Of a DNA stretch of 64,000 bases, positions 35,788 through 44,451 are shown in pieces. The stretch is taken from the NCBI RefSeq assembly GCF_001676025.1, contig NZ_LZFW01000001.1:248001-312000 (forward strand), written 5' to 3'. The DNA is from Vibrio sp. UCD-FRSSP16_30 (GTDB lineage: Bacteria; Pseudomonadota; Gammaproteobacteria; Enterobacterales; Vibrionaceae). The notes below the pieces were generated by a model, which was given only the letters and a program-made list of their open reading frames with translations, did no database searches and was not told the DNA's origin. The translations under genes were made by a program, and so were the position numbers. Every line of letters begins with the position of its first letter. Within the stretch, counting starts at the first letter, position 1.

Positions 35788-37794
35788 TTATTGGTAGTTG
35801 TTAGAGGCAAAGGGGAGATGAACGATCATCTGTGTGCCTTTGCCTAATTCAGATTTAACGCTAATGCTTCCTTGGTGCTGGTGGACGATTTGCTTACACA
35901 CCGATAAGCCAATGCCTAAACCAAAGTCACCTTTTTTTTTGGTGGTAAAGTTGAGCTCGAAAATTTGCTCTATCTGTTTAGGGTCAATGCCTTCACCGTT
36001 ATCTTCAAACACCACTTCAATAAATTGACCATCTCTGATGAGTCTGGTGTGAATAATCAGTTTTCCCTCTGGGGACATGGTTCGGCCTGATGTTGTTGAA
36101 CCTGATGCAGTAGAGCTTGATGCTGACGTGGACATCTTTTGCTTAGCGGCAATAGTATCAAGGGCGTTAGATAATAAGTTTGTCCAAACTTGTTGCAGAG
36201 CGATGGGGCGACACAATGCGCTGTGTGTTAACTGATAGTCTCGCACTACATCAATGTGTTTTAGTCGGTTTTCAAAGATCACTAGGGTATCTTCAATGCC
36301 TTCATGAATATCGATGCTATGGTTTGATTCTTGATCGGAGCGGGCATAACTTTTTAGGCTTTTAACCATGTCGGCAATGCGTTGTGAGCAGACATTAATT
36401 GATCTCAAGGTTGTGCCAGCGGTATGAAAATGCTCTAACTCGTGCAATAGCGTATTCATTGCCTGACTACCATTGGCATTTTTGTGTTCAAAAAGAGTCT
36501 CAATATGCTCGGTAAGCCCCATTTGCACCACAAGTTTGGCCTGCTGACGGCTTTCCAGTTTGTCTTCAATGGCTTTGGCTTGCTGTCTTAATGATGAGGT
36601 CGAGATTGGATTAGACAGTAACGCTCGTTGCAGTACTTGCGCGCCCAAACTTTTGCTTAGGGCGCTAAATTGCTCGGTATCACGGCTAATTTCGTCGATC
36701 AGCGTATCAGAGCTGCGTAAAATGGCGGCAACTGGATTGTTTAGCTCATGAGCCACACCGGCCACAAGTTGTCCAAGCACCACCATTTTTTCGTTTTCGA
36801 TTAATTGCGCTTGAGCCGCTTCTAGGGATTCAAAGGTGTGTTGCAGTTGCAGCTTGGTATGAATACTGCGCTGAAGTCTGCGGTTAAAGTGACGTAACAG
36901 TAGGTTAGTAAACAGTGGCAATAGGGCGCTGTTAGAATGCATCACTTCGGTAAACGTTGTTTTACTGAGTTTAATGACACGAGTCGGGCTTAATGTAATG
37001 CCGGTAGAAAATGATTTTTCTCCGGTGACAAATGACATTCCGCCAATAATGCCGCCTTTTCCATGTTTGACCACTTCACGACGTTTGCCGTATTCATCTT
37101 GTTTATAAAGAGCCACTTCACCTTGGGTAATAAACCAAAGGTATTGATTGGAGGTACCTTCTTGAGTCAGTAGATGAGACGACGAATAGCGCCTGATTGC
37201 GCGAGTTTCGTCATTTTTGGCAAAAAAAGCTTCTAGAGCGGTACACACTTTTTCAGATAATTCATCGTCACTCATTGAGTGGTAATCTCGAATGAAATCA
37301 CTGCGATAAGCGTGAATACGTCGATCAACGTGTGCTCTAATGATTTTTTGACTGTCTAAGATAGAACCATAAGGGAGCCAATCGACATGAGGCTGATTAA
37401 TGATAAATTCGGTCAGTTCTTTTTTGACAACTTGGTAGGTATTGTCATGTTGTAGAGGGTGAGTAAAACAATGATCTAAGCGACCTTCATTGACCGCAGT
37501 AATAATGCTATCGAGCTGATTAACATCGCAGGTGAGTATTTTGCGACAGCTTGGATAGTGTGGTTCTAAATCAACAAGTATCTGAGAGGCACTGTTGTTA
37601 ATTGATTGCGAGGCAATGATTAAGGCCAGCTGTTCACTGTTTTGACGAATACGCTGTAAAAGCGCATACGCCTCATTAATATTTTGCGCGAACAACAGCG
37701 TAAACTTACGCTCAAATGGTTTTAGGGCCTGTTTGAGCGTTGCGGTTGAGTCTGGATCATCTTCGATACAAAGAAGGCAATATTGAGTCATCAT
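35788..37794 (-). CDS. Histidine kinase with degenerate receiver and cNMP-binding domain
   Basis: A 668-residue cytoplasmic protein. Residues 1-125 resemble a receiver (IEDDPDS at the start), but the phosphoacceptor position reads LALIIASQSIN where the partner has LALILCDHIMP, so Asp is replaced by Ser, and the conserved Lys is also lost (FTHPL). Residues about 190-310 form a CRP-like cyclic-nucleotide-binding domain (LWFITQGEVALYKQDEYG, GGIIGGMSFVTGEKSF). The kinase core follows: H-box LGQLVAGVAHELNNPVAAIL, N-box LLSNALDTIAA, G boxes VFEDNGEGIDP and KGDFGLGIGLSVC. No membrane segment. It precedes its likely response regulator in a two-gene operon. Confidence 0.9.
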   Translation of the reverse strand: MMTQYCLLCIEDDPDSTATLKQALKPFERKFTLLFAQNINEAYALLQRIRQNSEQLALIIASQSINNSASQILVDLEPHYPSCRKILTCDVNQLDSIITAVNEGRLDHCFTHPLQHDNTYQVVKKELTEFIINQPHVDWLPYGSILDSQKIIRAHVDRRIHAYRSDFIRDYHSMSDDELSEKVCTALEAFFAKNDETRAIRRYSSSHLLTQEGTSNQYLWFITQGEVALYKQDEYGKRREVVKHGKGGIIGGMSFVTGEKSFSTGITLSPTRVIKLSKTTFTEVMHSNSALLPLFTNLLLRHFNRRLQRSIHTKLQLQHTFESLEAAQAQLIENEKMVVLGQLVAGVAHELNNPVAAILRSSDTLIDEISRDTEQFSALSKSLGAQVLQRALLSNPISTSSLRQQAKAIEDKLESRQQAKLVVQMGLTEHIETLFEHKNANGSQAMNTLLHELEHFHTAGTTLRSINVCSQRIADMVKSLKSYARSDQESNHSIDIHEGIEDTLVIFENRLKHIDVVRDYQLTHSALCRPIALQQVWTNLLSNALDTIAAKQKMSTSASSSTASGSTTSGRTMSPEGKLIIHTRLIRDGQFIEVVFEDNGEGIDPKQIEQIFELNFTTKKKGDFGLGIGLSVCKQIVHQHQGSISVKSELGKGTQMIVHLPFASNNYQ

Positions 37795-37955
37795 TAACCC
37801 ACATTTTTATTGCACTGTAGCAAGTTTTCAGCAAATCGAATGAGATCCAGTTAAAGTTACTGTCAGTAAACTGCAAAAAACACAGAAAATGCTGATTTAT
37901 CGCAATTTGTTCTGTATAAACGTAATTCAACGTCAGACATAGAAATCATAAGAAT

Positions 37956-39221
37956 ATGAGACAATTAAAGCTTGTTGCCGCTGTTGGCGGCGCCGTCGCT
38001 CTTATCGGGATTTGGCCACTTGCGGTCGGTCAAATAGGGCAAACTATCATTACTGATGGTGTGAAGAACTTCAGCAATCAAGATGTTAAAGTTGAGCTAG
38101 AAGAATATCACAGAGGATATTTTAGCTCTGAAGCGAAAGTATTGGTGACGGTAACCGATCCACAAGCCGTTGCGCAGCTAAAAACGTATGGTTGGCCAAC
38201 ACAGTACGAGCTTATCCATGATATTCATCATGGTGTGTTTAGCCTGACGGGCGAAACTTACTATGCTAATAATCCACAGCTGAAATTAGACACCAAAACT
38301 CAGCTTAATGGTAATACTGAGTTCTCATCTCATATTCAATCACAAAAATTTGCAGCAGCAGGACATGAGCCTGTTACCGCGCTACTCAGTTCACTAACGA
38401 TTGATGGCTCTGTCACTGTACTTGGGCATTTAAACTACACCATGAGCATGCCGTCGCTTGAGCTTGATTACGCATCAGGCAGTGTGGTTCATTTTGCCGG
38501 ATTAACCAGTAATGGTGATGGCAAACTTGAGCAAGATATGTGGATGGGTGAACAAACGGTTTCTCTAGACAGCTTTGTGGTGAATGACTACGAAGGCGTT
38601 AACGTACTGGAAGCAAATGGTTTTAACTATCAATTTAAAACCAGTCAAGACGAGCAAGCGCAAACCCTGCAAGGCGATTATCAGCTAGCAGTTAAAGAGT
38701 TTAAAAATCATGACGGTGAAGCTGCTAACTTAAATTTAAGCTTTACTGCCAGTGGCTTTGATAAGTCTTCTTTCTTAGAATTGACGCAAATGTATCAAGA
38801 GAGTCCGGTATGGACGCAACAAGATACAGAAAAAGCACTGCCTAAGGTTGATTCACTTTTGCAAAAAGGCTTCTCTTTATCCTTGAATAAGTTTGGTGTT
38901 GATATTGATGAAGGTCGTTTTGAGACTAACTGGAATATCGATCTACCTGAAGGCCAAGCGAACTCTTCACAAGATGTATTGCAGTTATTGAATCTACTGC
39001 AAGGTAATATGAAGGCGTTCGTATCGAGCGATCTTGTGATGGCTTATCCCTTTATTCAGCAAAACTTAGATGAGTTGTTGATTATGGATGTCGCCACTCA
39101 AGAAAAAGACGGCTATAGCATGTTACTCAAATTGCATGACGGAAAAATCAAACTGTCTAATGGTACGGAAGTACCAGTACAATCATTACTAATGCCTATG
39201 TTAATGCAGCAAACGCATTAA
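37956..39221 (+). CDS. YdgA-like DUF945 protein
   Basis: A 421-residue protein of the YdgA/DUF945 family. The N-terminus is a single hydrophobic signal anchor (LKLVAAVGGAVALIGIWPLA). The rest is a long periplasmic region of repeated beta-strand units, with EEYHRGYFSSEAKVLVTV as the typical early motif and ELIHDIHHGVF after it. The family is uncharacterised. Monocistronic with a strong terminator. Confidence 0.85.
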   Translation: MRQLKLVAAVGGAVALIGIWPLAVGQIGQTIITDGVKNFSNQDVKVELEEYHRGYFSSEAKVLVTVTDPQAVAQLKTYGWPTQYELIHDIHHGVFSLTGETYYANNPQLKLDTKTQLNGNTEFSSHIQSQKFAAAGHEPVTALLSSLTIDGSVTVLGHLNYTMSMPSLELDYASGSVVHFAGLTSNGDGKLEQDMWMGEQTVSLDSFVVNDYEGVNVLEANGFNYQFKTSQDEQAQTLQGDYQLAVKEFKNHDGEAANLNLSFTASGFDKSSFLELTQMYQESPVWTQQDTEKALPKVDSLLQKGFSLSLNKFGVDIDEGRFETNWNIDLPEGQANSSQDVLQLLNLLQGNMKAFVSSDLVMAYPFIQQNLDELLIMDVATQEKDGYSMLLKLHDGKIKLSNGTEVPVQSLLMPMLMQQTH

Positions 39222-39243
39222 AACCCCATAGCGATGACAATTT

Positions 39244-39281
39244 AAAGCCACAGTTAGCCACTTTTTACTGACTGTGGCTTT
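39244..39281 (+). terminator. Terminator after the YdgA-like gene
   Basis: An 11-bp stem AAAGCCACAGT and ACTGTGGCTTT followed by TTTTATA, starting 22 bases after the stop codon. Confidence 0.88.
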
Positions 39282-39370
39282 TTTATATCCAAATCAGACT
39301 TAAATCTTGTTTTAAGCTGGGGTATAGTCATTGATAACATTGAAAGAATTACTTGGAGTACGTAAACAAA

Positions 39371-40459
39371 ATGGATGCTATTTATAACTTTAGTGCTGGA
39401 CCTGCTGGCCTACCAAAACCTGTGATGGAACTGGCTCAACAAGAGTTTGTTAACTGGAATGGTATGGGGCGCTCGGTGATGGAAATCAGCCACCGCAGTA
39501 AAGAGTTTATTGAAGTATCAACCAATGCTGAGCGTGATATACGCGAGCTGCTTCAAGTGCCTAGCAATTATAAAATTCTATTTTGTCAGGGCGGAGCACG
39601 AGCGCAATTCTCTGCTGTGCCAATGAACCTACTCGGTCAATCAAAGAAAGCTTGTTACATTAACGGTGGCTACTGGGCAAACAGTGCAGTCGAAGAAGCA
39701 AGCAAATACTGTGACGTTCAATCTGTTGCTGTTAAAACTGAAGTTGACGGCAAAGTTGCGATTAGCCCAGCCTCATCTTGGACTATCGATGCTGATGCAG
39801 CCTATGTGCATTACTGCCCAAATGAAACCATTGATGGCATCGAAATCAATGACTTGCCAGTTACCGATAAACCAATTGTGGCAGATATGTCATCTACCAT
39901 CTTATCGCGTAAGATTGATGTGAGTAAGTTTGGCGTTATTTACGCCGGCGCGCAAAAGAACATCGGTCCTGCAGGCATTACACTGGTGATTGTTCGTGAT
40001 GACTTGCTTGATCTAGCGAAAGACTTTCTACCAAGTACACTGAGTTACAAACTGTTAGATGAAAAAGATTCGATGTATAACACGCCGCCAACGTACGCAT
40101 GGTACTTGTCTGGGCTTGTGTTCAAGTGGTTGAAGTCTATCGGTGGTGTTGCTGAAATTGAAAAGCGTAACCGCAATAAAGCCAGCGCATTATATAAAGC
40201 GATTGATGATTCACCGTTTTATAAAAACAATGTTCACCCTGATAACCGTTCATTGATGAACGTACCGTTTCAGTTGGCAAAACCTGAGCTTGATGCATTG
40301 TTCCTAGAACAAGCAGAAGCAAAAGGGCTGGTAGCGTTAAAAGGGCATAGAGCCGTTGGCGGTATGCGCGCATCAATTTATAACGCAATGCCTGAAGAAG
40401 GGGTGGCGGTATTGGTTAAGTTTATGCATGATTTTGCCGCTGAGCATTCAGATAGCTAA
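39371..40459 (+). CDS. serC: Phosphoserine aminotransferase
   Basis: A 362-residue class V PLP aminotransferase converting 3-phosphohydroxypyruvate and glutamate to phosphoserine, also used in pyridoxal-phosphate synthesis. The start [18 protein letters not shown] is the family N-terminus; the frame upstream of it is not conserved. The PLP lysine lies in [15 protein letters not shown] (about residue 196), and the substrate loop is [13 protein letters not shown]. Monocistronic here, with a terminator. Confidence 0.96.
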   Translation: MDAIYNFSAGPAGLPKPVMELAQQEFVNWNGMGRSVMEISHRSKEFIEVSTNAERDIRELLQVPSNYKILFCQGGARAQFSAVPMNLLGQSKKACYINGGYWANSAVEEASKYCDVQSVAVKTEVDGKVAISPASSWTIDADAAYVHYCPNETIDGIEINDLPVTDKPIVADMSSTILSRKIDVSKFGVIYAGAQKNIGPAGITLVIVRDDLLDLAKDFLPSTLSYKLLDEKDSMYNTPPTYAWYLSGLVFKWLKSIGGVAEIEKRNRNKASALYKAIDDSPFYKNNVHPDNRSLMNVPFQLAKPELDALFLEQAEAKGLVALKGHRAVGGMRASIYNAMPEEGVAVLVKFMHDFAAEHSDS

Positions 40460-40494
40460 TCACTCTTTTCGATCTTGATATAAAGACTATTGAT

Positions 40495-40529
40495 AAAAAG
40501 GCTATTGATGAATTTCTATAGCCTTTTTT
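40495..40529 (+). terminator. Terminator after serC
   Basis: An 11-bp stem AAAAAGGCTAT and ATAGCCTTTTT with a 12-base loop and T-rich end. Confidence 0.85.
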
Positions 40530-40562
40530 ATTGCGCTAGATTTAACGATTGAATAAGTTCAC

Positions 40563-41465
40563 CTATTGAATAGCAGATAAGCGCTGCTCAAGAAACAGTT
40601 TTAACCCTTTCACCAAACTGCTGTATTGGCTTCGGTTGGTTAATATCATATACAAAGGCGCATGCTCGCCACGCCAGTTTTGCGCTAGTGCGACTAAACG
40701 CCCTTTGCGAATATCTTCTAGCACATCAAGGCGCGATTTACAGGCAATTCCATGACCATCAATCGCCCATTGGTGCACCATTTGACCGTCACTGGTTTTG
40801 CGGTTGCCAGTGACTTTTACCGTATGTTCCTGCTCTGTTTCATTGTGAATAAAGCGCCAGCGGTTGTGTAATTTTTGATTGAGAGTAAAGCATAAGCAGT
40901 TGTGCTGTTTGAGATCGTCAGGATGCTCAATAACTGGATTATTTTCTATATATTCAGGGGAGGCGCAAAGGATTCGATAATTGTCTTTGTAAAGAGTGAT
41001 GGCCACCATATTCGAATCTTCTGGCTTACCAATGCGCAGTGCGACATCCACATTTTGTTCATAGAGATCGGTATAGCTGTCAGAAAGATGAACGTGCACA
41101 ATCACTTTGGGGTGCAGTGTCAAAAACTCATCAATTAGCGGCATAATAATGCCTCGCCCAGTATCGGACGGCATAGATACCGTAATATTGCCTGACAGCT
41201 CTTGGCTTTTTTCTGTCAGTTCTTCTATGCCTTGATCAAAAATCTGCATCGCTTGCTGACAACGAGGAAGAAATAACTCTCCTTGAGGAGATAGTCTAAG
41301 CTTACGTGTGGAACGAATGAACAGCAGTACACCAAGTTCTAATTCTAGTCGTTGAATGGTGCGGCTAATGGCCGCTGGTGTCTGGTCGAGGCTTCGAGCG
41401 GCTGCCGAAAGACTGCCCAGCTTGGCCGTTTCTAGAAAAACTTTAATATCGTGTAACGATTTCAT
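40563..41465 (-). CDS. LysR-family transcriptional regulator
   Basis: A 300-residue regulator. The winged helix-turn-helix is at residues about 3-60 (LKVFLETAKLGSLSAAARSL, QTPAAISRTIQRLELELGV, LLFIRSTRKLRLSPQG). The C-terminal effector domain belongs to the group with the DVALRIGKPEDSNMVA motif. It is divergent from the MDR oxidoreductase 104 bases away and is likely to control it, as usual for LysR pairs. The ligand is unknown. Confidence 0.92.
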   Translation of the reverse strand: MKSLHDIKVFLETAKLGSLSAAARSLDQTPAAISRTIQRLELELGVLLFIRSTRKLRLSPQGELFLPRCQQAMQIFDQGIEELTEKSQELSGNITVSMPSDTGRGIIMPLIDEFLTLHPKVIVHVHLSDSYTDLYEQNVDVALRIGKPEDSNMVAITLYKDNYRILCASPEYIENNPVIEHPDDLKQHNCLCFTLNQKLHNRWRFIHNETEQEHTVKVTGNRKTSDGQMVHQWAIDGHGIACKSRLDVLEDIRKGRLVALAQNWRGEHAPLYMILTNRSQYSSLVKGLKLFLEQRLSAIQ

Positions 41466-41569
41466 TTTTAACTTTTAGTAAAAAGTGTTTTAACGAATCT
41501 TAGTTTTTCAAATGGAACGTGTCAATTAAACTGGTTGTATAGCTTATGCTTTAATATGGAGATACGAGA

Positions 41570-42571
41570 ATGAGAGCGGTAGGATACCAAGCTAATTTAC
41601 CAATAGAACAAGCCAAGTCTTTACAAGATATCACACTTGATAAACCGTCTGTGAGCGGACGCGATTTACTGGTCAATGTAAAAGCGATATCGGTTAATCC
41701 TGTGGACACTAAAATTCGTGCAAACGTTGCGCCTAAAGCTGATTTTAAAGTCATTGGCTGGGACGCCGTTGGCATAGTGGAAGAGGTGGGTGATGACGTG
41801 TCGCTGTTTAAAGTGGGCGATCGTGTGTGGTACGCCGGCGATCTCAATCGCTCTGGTAGTAACGCAGAATTTCAGCTGGTGGATGAGCGAATTGTCAGTG
41901 TTGCGCCAACGAGCGCCAGTGATGCGCAGGCAGCAGCGCTACCATTAACGGCGCTTACTGCATGGGAGTTGCTGTTTGACCGATTACAAGTCGATAAGCT
42001 CGCGCACAAAAGCATTCTCATTATTGGCGCGGCAGGAGGGGTCGGTTCAATTATGGTGCAGCTAGTGAAAAAGCTCACCAACCTTAGAGTAATTGCCACT
42101 GCTTCTCGCCCGCAATCAGTTGACTGGCTCAAACAGTTAGGCGCCGATCAGGTGATTGATCATAATCAGGTGATGAGTGAACAGCTAGGCATGAAAGATT
42201 GCATCGATTATGTGGTCAGTCTTAATAATACCGAACAGCACATGCCCGAGATCCTCAATTTGATTAAGGCGCAGGGCAAATTTGGTTTGATAGATGACCC
42301 GATGTCGTTTGATATTCGCGCTTTAAAAGCAAAAAGCATCTCTTTGCATTGGGAGTTTATGTATACCCGCTCGATGTATGAAACCAGTGATATGCAGGCG
42401 CAGCACCATATATTAGAAAGTGTTGCCAAGATGATTGATGCCGGCCAAATTAAAACAACCTTAGGCGAGCACTTTGGGGCAATTAATGCCGAGAACTTAA
42501 AGCGAGCTCATCGCTTACTTGAATCTCGTAAAGCGAGAGGAAAAATTGTTTTAGAAGGCTTTGCTGATTAA
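41570..42571 (+). CDS. Zinc-type MDR alcohol dehydrogenase / quinone oxidoreductase-like enzyme
   Basis: A 333-residue medium-chain dehydrogenase/reductase. The N-terminal catalytic fold contains VKAISVNPVDTKIRANVAPK and GWDAVGIVEEVGDDV; the nucleotide-binding loop is IIGAAGGVGSIMVQL (about residue 150). The Cys-rich structural zinc loop of true alcohol dehydrogenases is absent, so it belongs to the quinone-reductase/YhdH-like branch using NADPH. Divergent from the LysR gene. Substrate unknown. Confidence 0.88.
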   Translation: MRAVGYQANLPIEQAKSLQDITLDKPSVSGRDLLVNVKAISVNPVDTKIRANVAPKADFKVIGWDAVGIVEEVGDDVSLFKVGDRVWYAGDLNRSGSNAEFQLVDERIVSVAPTSASDAQAAALPLTALTAWELLFDRLQVDKLAHKSILIIGAAGGVGSIMVQLVKKLTNLRVIATASRPQSVDWLKQLGADQVIDHNQVMSEQLGMKDCIDYVVSLNNTEQHMPEILNLIKAQGKFGLIDDPMSFDIRALKAKSISLHWEFMYTRSMYETSDMQAQHHILESVAKMIDAGQIKTTLGEHFGAINAENLKRAHRLLESRKARGKIVLEGFAD

Positions 42572-42645
42572 AATTTACGTTTGATGTTATTGATAGTCCT
42601 AGTGCCATTTCCTTTTATAGCGCGATGGCTATAACGATTGACATT

Positions 42646-42674
42646 AAAAAGGTCCCAAAAATGGGACCTTTTTT
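42646..42674. terminator. Bidirectional terminator between the MDR gene and cydC
   Basis: A 12-bp stem AAAAAGGTCCCA and TGGGACCTTTTT with a 4-base loop and T/A tracts on both sides, between convergent genes. Confidence 0.9.
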
Positions 42675-42711
42675 GTTTTAGCTTTTAGTATTCATTCGAA
42701 CTACATGAACA

Positions 42712-44451
42712 TTACAGCGATTGATGCAGTTGGTAATAGCGACCTTGCTGTTTGAGTAACTCATGGTGCGTACCTTGCTCTACCAGTTTGCCTTGTTCAA
42801 GGATAACCACATTATCCATTTTACTCAGTCCAACTAGGCGGTGAGTCACAAAGATGACAGTTTTATCTTGATAGTGCGTTTCTAACAAAGTCATAATTTG
42901 TGACTCAGTAGAACGGTCAAGCCCTTCAGTTGGTTCGTCCAATAATAGGATAGGGGCGTTGTGCAATAGACCGCGCGCAATACCAATGCGGCGTTTTTCA
43001 CCACCAGACAATTGACGACCACCATCACCTAACCATTGATCAAGGCCTTGATCTTGGTCTAAATAATCCAATCCAACTTTAGCAAGCATAGTGGTGAGTT
43101 CATTATCATCTGCGTCAGGTTTAGCAATTAATAAGTTATCACGTAACGTACCGTTTAAAATGTCCACACGCTGGCTTACCACTGAGATAACACGTCGCAG
43201 TTCACTTTCTGAGAACGCTTTTAACGGGGTATTATCAATGGAGATTTGCCCTTGTTGTACATCCCAGTATCGAGTAAGTAGTTGAATTAGGGTTGATTTA
43301 CCGCTGCCGGTTTTGCCTAAGATAGCAACCTTATGTCCTTTGCCTATGGTCAGGCTAAGATTATCAACAGCCAGTGGCGATGTCTGTTGCTCGCCATAAC
43401 TAAAGGCAAGGTTATCAAAGTTGATCTCTAATCCCTTGTTCAACTCGGATACTTTGGCAGTCTGATAGCTTGCAAATTGCACTTCAGGCTCAGCGCCAAT
43501 CACTTCATTAAGACGTCTTGCGGAAGCCAAGGTTTGACCTAAGTACTGGAATGCGCCAGCGATAGGCATTAGCAACTCAACACTCGCAAGGGTTGCAAAA
43601 ACGACCAGTGCGATAAGAGGGCTAGGTCCGGATGCACCGATACCATCGGCAGACAACCATAAAATCAGAATTAAGGTAAAGCCGTTTGCTAATAACAGCA
43701 GTGCATTAGCTAGACCGGTAATATGAGCATTAATCGCCTGATTTTTCATCAGCGCCATTTGTGCTTGGTCTATTTTTTGCTGGTAGCGTTTTTCCGCGCC
43801 AAACAGCAATAACTCACTATGACCTTCAATCCAATCTAAGGCAAAAATGCGTAAATCAGCGCGGTTCTGAGTTAATCTTTGGCCGTTACCTTTACCTAAC
43901 TTATAAAATAAGATTGGCCAAATAAGTACCAGTGCCATCAAGATTGCGCCTAGCGTCAGGCCGATATCGGTATCAAACCAAATTAAAAATCCAGATAGAC
44001 AAGTGATGCCTAAAATACTGAGGATCACAGGGCTAACCAGCCTTAAATAGACGTGATCCATTGCCGAGACATCCGCAACTAAGCGGTTGAGTAGGTCGGC
44101 ATCGCGAAGCGCGCCAACTCGTCCCGGAATTAACGGAGTCAGTTTTTCATAAAAGTAGACGCGCAGATCGGTGAGCAGTTTAAAGGTTGCGTTGTGAGAA
44201 ACGACTCTTTCGCCCCATCTACCTGCGGTGCGTCCCATCGCTAAACCACGCACGCCACCACCAGGCAACATGTAGTTAAAAGTTTCACGGGCAATGGTCA
44301 ATCCGGCTACTGCGGCCGCGGAGAGGAACCAGCCAGAAAGTGTCAATAATCCGATAGAGGCAAACAGTGTCAAAAATCCAAGGATCATGCCTAATGAAAG
44401 ACCGAACCAGTGTTTTTTATACAGTTTTAGGTAAGGCAGTAACTCACGCAT
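42712..44451 (-). CDS. cydC: Heterodimeric thiol-reductant ABC exporter, CydC subunit
   Basis: A 579-residue half-transporter: six helices in about residues 15-310 and a nucleotide-binding domain with Walker A ILGKTGSGKSTLIQLL (about 370), signature LSGGEKRRIGIARGL and Walker B ILLLDEPTEGLD. CydDC exports cysteine and glutathione to the periplasm and is needed for cytochrome bd assembly. The start overlaps the cydD stop by 8 bases, so translation is coupled. Confidence 0.95.
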   Translation of the reverse strand: MRELLPYLKLYKKHWFGLSLGMILGFLTLFASIGLLTLSGWFLSAAAVAGLTIARETFNYMLPGGGVRGLAMGRTAGRWGERVVSHNATFKLLTDLRVYFYEKLTPLIPGRVGALRDADLLNRLVADVSAMDHVYLRLVSPVILSILGITCLSGFLIWFDTDIGLTLGAILMALVLIWPILFYKLGKGNGQRLTQNRADLRIFALDWIEGHSELLLFGAEKRYQQKIDQAQMALMKNQAINAHITGLANALLLLANGFTLILILWLSADGIGASGPSPLIALVVFATLASVELLMPIAGAFQYLGQTLASARRLNEVIGAEPEVQFASYQTAKVSELNKGLEINFDNLAFSYGEQQTSPLAVDNLSLTIGKGHKVAILGKTGSGKSTLIQLLTRYWDVQQGQISIDNTPLKAFSESELRRVISVVSQRVDILNGTLRDNLLIAKPDADDNELTTMLAKVGLDYLDQDQGLDQWLGDGGRQLSGGEKRRIGIARGLLHNAPILLLDEPTEGLDRSTESQIMTLLETHYQDKTVIFVTHRLVGLSKMDNVVILEQGKLVEQGTHHELLKQQGRYYQLHQSL

